This document shows, in pieces, positions 59,857 through 64,000 of a DNA stretch of 64,000 nt. The notes below the pieces were generated by a model, which had not been told where the DNA came from, did not search any database, and worked only from the letters and a program-made list of their open reading frames with translations. The position numbers and the translations under genes are program-made. The DNA comes from Chloroflexota bacterium (GTDB taxonomy: Bacteria > Chloroflexota > Anaerolineae > UBA4142 > SHND01). How positions within the stretch are numbered: the first letter of the stretch is position 1; every line of letters begins with the position of its first letter. The stretch spans positions 62,001 through 126,000 of the forward strand of contig SHND01000003.1 of NCBI GenBank assembly GCA_004295045.1, given 5' to 3'.

Positions 59857-60580
59857 CCCTGCCGACGAATTGGAACAGGTGCAAGGCATTTTGTCTGTCT
59901 TGGCTAAAATTCTCGCACGCGGTCTGGCGACCGAACAGCGCGACACGGTACTGCGCGGCATGCCCGTAATTGTCAGCAAACGGAACGCGGACGAATTCAC
60001 ATTCTACCGTGCGTTGCTGGATACGTACGAAACGCGGAAATCGCTGGACTATGTGGTTGACCTCACGCGACGCATCGAGGGCACTCGCAGTTTTTATCAA
60101 GACGTGGGTCCTGATTTGGATCGTCTGCGCTTTTTATTGAACAAGCAGCGCACGCGACTCACGTCAACGGACGGCAGACCGTTTGTATTTGTGCTGATGC
60201 CTTTCAAGGACGATCATCTCACAATTTATGAGCGCACGATCAAGCCGACGCTTGAAACGCTGGGCTGCCGAGTCGAACACGCAAAAGACGCGCACACCGT
60301 CGAACGCATCGTGGACGCGATCTTTACCCAGATTGCGCGCTCCCAATTCGTCGTTGCGGATACGACTGGCAAGAATCCGAATGTGTTTTATGAAATTGGA
60401 TACGCGCACGCGTTGGGGAAAAAAGTCATTCTGCTTGTGCAAGATACGCAGGATATTCCATTTGACATTGCGGGCTTGCGCCACATCCAGTACAAACCAC
60501 ATGCGCTGCACGCGCTCGCCTTTGACTTGCGCGCAACCGCGAACGGGCTGTTGCACGAAGCGTTGGAGCTCGTGGCATAA
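59840..60580 (+). CDS. TIR-like / nucleoside 2-deoxyribosyltransferase-like protein
   Basis: 246 residues from ATG 59840, with GGAGG 6 nt upstream inside the end of the previous gene. Residues 1-110 are a helical domain not recognised. Residues 114-220 form a Rossmann-like NDT/TIR-type domain: FVFVLMPFKDD (116-125), YERTIKPTLETLGC, VERIVDAIFTQIARSQFVVADTT, then GKNPNVFYEIGYAHALGKKVI with candidate catalytic Glu185, and IPFDIAGLRHIQY. Domains of this pattern occur in stress and defence proteins that act on nucleosides or NAD. With its membrane partner it may form a defence module; this is inference. Confidence 0.82.
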   Translation: MLLTPNPADELEQVQGILSVLAKILARGLATEQRDTVLRGMPVIVSKRNADEFTFYRALLDTYETRKSLDYVVDLTRRIEGTRSFYQDVGPDLDRLRFLLNKQRTRLTSTDGRPFVFVLMPFKDDHLTIYERTIKPTLETLGCRVEHAKDAHTVERIVDAIFTQIARSQFVVADTTGKNPNVFYEIGYAHALGKKVILLVQDTQDIPFDIAGLRHIQYKPHALHALAFDLRATANGLLHEALELVA

Positions 60581-60626
60581 TTCGACTACGCATTACGCGG
60601 ACGCTAGTTCTTTCACACACTCGCAC

Positions 60627-60656
60627 AACGCGGCGACTGACATCAGTCGCCGCGTT
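60627..60656. terminator. Strong hairpin between convergent genes
   Basis: A perfect 13-bp stem AACGCGGCGACTG-ACAT-CAGTCGCCGCGTT. No U-run follows on either strand, so termination would be imperfect or factor-assisted. Confidence 0.6.
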
Positions 60657-60686
60657 CTCGTTCCGGTTGGATGGACGCAAAAAAAT

Positions 60687-61493
60687 CTAATGCATGTCGC
60701 GGCGCGGCTTGATCGGAATCTGCTTGAATTCGCGCATCAACTCGATCATGCGCTCCACCGTCGCATTGAACATCATTTCTCCAAATTCGCGCGTCGCCAC
60801 CGTTGGGTCGCCTGCCACACCACTCTTGGAAAAACGAGACCACCAATCCATCCACGCGTACGCGGCGGGCTTGGGATGGTCCCAATTAAAATACTTGAGA
60901 GCAGGAACCCCCAGCTCTTTGACCGCTTTATCCATTTGCACCAAATCGGGACGCAGATAAAGCATCATCGCGGTTTCAAATTCACAGGCATGTCCAATCC
61001 CGCCAAATTCCGATTTGCGGTGTTGGGCAATCAAATCGCGGATCAACACATCATCCACCGCCGCGTTCCCCGCCATCGCGCCCACGATTGCGCCCGTTTG
61101 TAACACAGCTTTGCGCGCGGCAAGTTCCACGAGGGAAGAATTTGAACCATGCCCATTGACGAGCATGATGTGCGTGAACCCATGACGCGCTACACTGCTT
61201 GCCGCATCCGCGAAAAATGCCAAAAGGGTTTCCATCGAAGAGGTGAGCGAACCGGGATAATCCATGTGGTGCTCTTCAAAGCCAACAGGCAACACAGGTA
61301 AAGATAAAATTTCATCGGGCGCGCGCCGTGCTACCTCAAAACAAACGGCTTCGACAATGATGTTGTCCGTATTTAGCGGCAAATGCGGACCATGATCCTC
61401 AATCGAACCAATCGGAATCAAGATCGCCTTTTGCGCAGCGACGGCATCGCGCACCTCCATCCACGTCAAATCGTCATATCGAAATTTCGTCAT
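60687..61493 (-). CDS. Creatininase-family amidohydrolase
   Basis: 268 residues from ATG 61493 with GAGGAG upstream; the longer frame to 61565 crosses the promoter and a terminator. Metal-binding motifs of the creatininase/MftE/FAPy-deformylase family: PIGSIEDHGPHLPLNTDN (Glu32, His34, Asp43), MLVNGHGSNSSLVE and HACEFETAMML. Hydrolyses cyclic or linear amides; members include creatininase, ArfB-type formamide hydrolases and mycofactocin peptidase. No mycofactocin or flavin genes are adjacent. It follows a peptide ABC transporter, so a role in using imported peptides or amides is plausible. Confidence 0.87.
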   Translation of the reverse strand: MTKFRYDDLTWMEVRDAVAAQKAILIPIGSIEDHGPHLPLNTDNIIVEAVCFEVARRAPDEILSLPVLPVGFEEHHMDYPGSLTSSMETLLAFFADAASSVARHGFTHIMLVNGHGSNSSLVELAARKAVLQTGAIVGAMAGNAAVDDVLIRDLIAQHRKSEFGGIGHACEFETAMMLYLRPDLVQMDKAVKELGVPALKYFNWDHPKPAAYAWMDWWSRFSKSGVAGDPTVATREFGEMMFNATVERMIELMREFKQIPIKPRRDMH

Positions 61494-61529
61494 GGCGCTC
61501 CTCTCGCGGCAAAAATGATTTCGTGAAAA

Positions 61530-61538
61530 ATTATAGCA
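61530..61538 (-). promoter_or_regulatory. Extended -10 promoter of the creatininase-family gene
   Basis: TGC-TATAAT on the minus strand, 36 nt upstream of ATG 61493, just after the transporter terminator. Confidence 0.6.
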
Positions 61539-61549
61539 TACGCGCCCAA

Positions 61550-61582
61550 CAAAAAACTCGCCCACACCGGAGCGAGTTTTTG
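61550..61582 (-). terminator. Intrinsic terminator after the peptide permease genes
   Basis: AAAAACTCGC / GCGAGTTTTT stem with a 10-nt loop. Minus-strand transcripts end in GAGTTTTTTGTT. Confidence 0.88.
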
Positions 61583-61648
61583 TTTGCCGAATTCAACTAC
61601 TGTGCGAGCATCAAGCGTGCCGCGCACACAATCCACAGCGTTGGCGCA

Positions 61649-62665
61649 TTAATCCACTAAACCGCGCGGGTCGAGGGCGTCGCGCAAACCGTCACCAATA
61701 AAGTTCACGCACAAGACGGTCAAAATGATCGCCAGACTGGGAAATAGCCACAGCCACCAAACGCCGCGATGGATAAAATCAATGGGAGCAAACGCGCGAT
61801 TGAGGTAACTTAATGCTTGATTCAGAATATTGCCCCACGAGGCGGTGGGTTCCTGCACACCCAAGCCAAGAAAACCGACGTATGCTTCCGTTAGGATGGC
61901 AGTGGCGAGTCCCAGACTCGCGAACACAACAATCGGCGCAATCGAATTCGGAAGGATATGCTTCCACATGATATTGTTATCCTTGACTCCGATTGCGCGT
62001 GCGGCGGTGATGAATTCTTGCTGCTTGAGCGACATGAATTGAGAGCGGACGATGCGCGCCTCTACCATCCATCCGAAAATGGCGATGACAAAAATGACGA
62101 TGGGGACGCTTCCGCTTAGACTTCGCCCCGCAAAACTGATATTTGGGACCGATCCAATCAGCATTTTACTGATAATGATCAAAAAGAAGAGACTGGGGAT
62201 AGCAATCATGGCTTCAGTGAGCCGCATGAGGATCGAGTCCACCGAACCGCTGTAATAACCGGAGAGGGCACCGATGACTGCGCCGATGGTGACGGCGAGA
62301 AGCACAGAGGCAAAACCAATGATGAGCGAAATCTGCCCACCATAAATCATGCGTGCCAGCACGTCGCGCCCAACAGAATCCGTCCCCATCGGATGCTCCC
62401 AAGTCGGCGGGTCTTGGAGCCAAGACGGCGCTTGCAGACGATTCAACACATCCGGCGTGTTTGCATATTTTTCGGTGTAAAACAAAGAACCGCCAAATGC
62501 AAACAAAAAGATGAGCGCCAGTCCAATCATGCCCGCCACTGCCGCGCGATGGCGCAGAAAACGACGAAAAGCCAAACCCCATAAACTATAGCTTGGTTTG
62601 GTCGTGGGAATGGCTACCGGTGTGATCTCCTCGCTCTTACCCAAAGTCTCGGTTGCAACTGCCAT
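61649..62665 (-). CDS. Peptide/nickel ABC transporter permease (DppC/OppC type)
   Basis: 338 residues, AAGGAGG 8 nt before the ATG. Six membrane helices after an N-terminal OppC_N segment (SYSLWGLAFRRFLRHRAAVAGMIGLALI). GTDSVGRDVLARMIYGGQISL is the DppC signature, and the cytosolic EAA loop is FITAARAIGVKDNNIMWKHI. Pairs with the DppB-type permease encoded 13 bp upstream. Confidence 0.93.
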   Translation of the reverse strand: MAVATETLGKSEEITPVAIPTTKPSYSLWGLAFRRFLRHRAAVAGMIGLALIFLFAFGGSLFYTEKYANTPDVLNRLQAPSWLQDPPTWEHPMGTDSVGRDVLARMIYGGQISLIIGFASVLLAVTIGAVIGALSGYYSGSVDSILMRLTEAMIAIPSLFFLIIISKMLIGSVPNISFAGRSLSGSVPIVIFVIAIFGWMVEARIVRSQFMSLKQQEFITAARAIGVKDNNIMWKHILPNSIAPIVVFASLGLATAILTEAYVGFLGLGVQEPTASWGNILNQALSYLNRAFAPIDFIHRGVWWLWLFPSLAIILTVLCVNFIGDGLRDALDPRGLVD

Positions 62666-62678
62666 TGTTTCGTCCTCC

Positions 62679-63638
62679 TTACGCCAGTTTGATACGTGGA
62701 TCCAAGAATGTGTACGCTACATCCACCACAATCTGCCCCAATACGACCATCGTCGAGACAATCAAAAGAATTGCCATCATGACCGGAAAATCTCCCGCGT
62801 TCGATTGCTCCCAAAAGAGGCGTCCTATCCCGGGCCACGAAAAGATAGTTTCCGTAACCAATGCGCCGCCAAAGAGGAGCGCAATATCCAAACCAAGAAT
62901 CGTGACGAATGGAAGCGATGCATTCTTGAGCGCATGTTTCCAGAGGACGACGCGATCGGACAGACCTTTTGACTTGGCAGTGCGAATGTAATCCTGATGC
63001 TGTACGTCGAGCAAGCTGGAACGCAGGTAACGCGTATATCCCGCGGCTTGAATAAGGGTGAGGGTAGCAACCGGCAGGATGAGATGTTTGATCCATTCAA
63101 TTGGGTTATTTTGATCCCACACCGCCGTGCCCGTTGGCAGATAGGGCAAACCCCACGCCTTGAAGCCAACACCAAAAATAAATATCAGCGATAGCCCGAT
63201 AAAAAATACAGGCATCGAAAAGCCCACAAAGGTAGCCGCTGTAATCAGATTGTCCCCCGCCGAGTATTGATGCGTCGCCGCGTAAATTCCCGCAAGCAAA
63301 GAGACGATGACCGTCGTGATCAAAGCACAGATCATCAAGATCAACGTCGCGGGGAGCCGCTCGGCGATCATATCTGTGACTTTTTGCTTGGTAGTAAATG
63401 AATTTCCAAAATCGCCTTTCACAACACCACCGAGCCAGCTGAGATATTGGACCGGCAGCGGTTGGTCCAGCCCCAAGTTATGTCGGATGCGCGCCTTGTC
63501 CTCTGCCGAAATGCGCGGGTTGTTCGTATATGCCGCCATTGGATCTGCTGCCGCACGCCCGACCACAAAAGTCACAATCGTGATGACAAAGATAATCAAA
63601 ACCGCTTGAATTAATCTGCGGATAATATAGCGCGACAT
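62679..63638 (-). CDS. Peptide/nickel ABC transporter permease (DppB/OppB type)
   Basis: 319 residues with GGGAG upstream. MSRYIIRRLIQAVLIIFVITIVTFVV is the characteristic first helix. Next come NLGLDQPLPVQYLSWLGGVVKGDFGNSF, six helices in all, and the EAA loop DYIRTAKSKGLSDRVVLWKH. Forms the channel with the DppC-type partner. ATPase subunits are not in the window. Confidence 0.94.
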   Translation of the reverse strand: MSRYIIRRLIQAVLIIFVITIVTFVVGRAAADPMAAYTNNPRISAEDKARIRHNLGLDQPLPVQYLSWLGGVVKGDFGNSFTTKQKVTDMIAERLPATLILMICALITTVIVSLLAGIYAATHQYSAGDNLITAATFVGFSMPVFFIGLSLIFIFGVGFKAWGLPYLPTGTAVWDQNNPIEWIKHLILPVATLTLIQAAGYTRYLRSSLLDVQHQDYIRTAKSKGLSDRVVLWKHALKNASLPFVTILGLDIALLFGGALVTETIFSWPGIGRLFWEQSNAGDFPVMMAILLIVSTMVVLGQIVVDVAYTFLDPRIKLA

Positions 63639-63815
63639 CGGCTCCCGTCCTCCCCTAATAGAGCACTCAAAATAAAGTCGCAGAATTGGATTCGACGCTT
63701 GAGCAGGCTACTGCATGAATCCATCACTGCCGGACCTATTTGGGTTGTCCACAAGTTCCTACTTACATGCAAAAGAATAGCATACAGTTCTTACGTCCAA
63801 GCTAATTTGAGATGA

Positions 63816-63839
63816 GGGGGCGAAGAAAACTTCGCCCCC
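63816..63839. terminator. Hairpin downstream of the binding-protein gene
   Basis: GGGGGCGAAG-AAAA-CTTCGCCCCC, a perfect 10-bp stem 13 bp after the binding-protein stop. There is no clear U-run on the minus strand, so it may stabilise the upstream mRNA and reduce read-through into the permease genes. The rest of 63639-63852 shows nothing else. Confidence 0.65.
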
Positions 63840-63852
63840 CATTACACTCGTT

Positions 63853-64000
63853 TTACTGGCTCACCGTCCAGTCATAGATGTTCCAGTACGCGTCCGCTTG
63901 CGTGGGCGATTGATTGATCCCCTGCAGACGACTCGAAAGACCGATGGTGTTCAAGCGATTGTAAAGCGGCGCAACGTATGCCTTGTCGTACATGATCTTT
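63853..64000 (-). CDS. Peptide ABC transporter substrate-binding protein (family 5), C-terminal fragment
   Basis: The open frame enters from the right edge and ends at TAA 63855-63853; 48 codons are visible. KIMYDKAYVAPLYNRLNTIG and ADAYWNIYDWTVSQ are the usual end of extracellular SBP_bac_5 proteins (a -P-L-Y-x motif followed by a W-x-x-Y/W-x-W/V strand). It sits directly upstream of dppB/dppC-type genes on the same strand, giving the binding protein of that transporter. The N-terminus is outside the window. Confidence 0.85.
   Translation of the reverse strand, partial: KIMYDKAYVAPLYNRLNTIGLSSRLQGINQSPTQADAYWNIYDWTVSQ

Overview
The window looks like a chromosomal stretch of a Chloroflexota (Anaerolineae-like) bacterium, probably environmental. 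This is inferred from four things: moderately GC-rich DNA full of GCGC/CGCG words; many lipoproteins whose Cys is followed by Thr/Pro stalks; DUF2723 membrane proteins together with DPM-like glycosyltransferases; and a Rieske / b6-type cytochrome b / dihaem cytochrome c cluster. No rRNA, CRISPR array, prophage or intact insertion sequence is visible. Genes run on both strands in short operons, and both ends of the window cut through genes.

Layout. 1-2.4 kb: membrane-anchored protein (cut at the left edge) and a lipoprotein resembling copper amine oxidase. 2.5-12.9 kb: ArsA/Get3-like ATPase, PLP decarboxylase, methyltransferase, Uma2 nuclease-fold protein, DPM-like glycosyltransferase, radical SAM/SPASM protein, asparaginase, phosphodiesterase-like protein and a propeller lipoprotein, ending in a strong terminator. 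13-16.2 kb: PQQ-type propeller and an alpha/beta-hydrolase lipoprotein. 16.3-23.9 kb: three giant membrane proteins (two are DUF2723 paralogues) and a VTT/TVP38 protein. 23.9-26.5 kb: barstar, an RNase Sa-like lipoprotein and a clan-A glycoside hydrolase. 26.6-30.3 kb: respiratory bc-type cluster. 30.57 kb: a tRNA-Sec gene, followed by a stand-alone PPDK N-terminal domain, an SGNH hydrolase, a MarR regulator and small genes.

34.1-47.7 kb is a minus-strand amino-acid cluster: ilvB, ilvN, ilvC, leuA, leuC, leuD, cimA, an MFS transporter, leuB, pheA, ilvE. It makes Leu/Val/Ile (the Ile precursor via citramalate) and phenylpyruvate. ilvD is not in the window. Upstream of ilvB, 47.7-48.5 kb holds a 39-codon Ile/Val/Leu-rich reading frame followed by two intrinsic terminators, which suggests attenuation control. 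Nearly every gap in this cluster carries degenerate 7- or 8-bp tandem repeats, usually as two complementary arms.

48.5-57.7 kb: PucR regulator, TrmI tRNA methyltransferase, DUF2007 protein, methyltransferase and epimerase, a pair of surface proteins with Pro-rich stalks, a catalytically stripped aspartate-carbamoyltransferase homologue and two GT2 glycosyltransferases. 57.8-60.6 kb: a two-gene overlapping operon pairing an unrecognised two-TM protein with a TIR/nucleoside-deoxyribosyltransferase-like protein; this is the best candidate here for an undescribed (possibly defence) system. 60.7-64 kb: creatininase-family protein and a peptide ABC transporter (two permeases and the tail of the binding protein).

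Several promoters have TATAAT-like boxes only 7-10 nt before the ATG, suggesting leaderless transcripts. Others are extended -10 elements (TGC-TATAAT).
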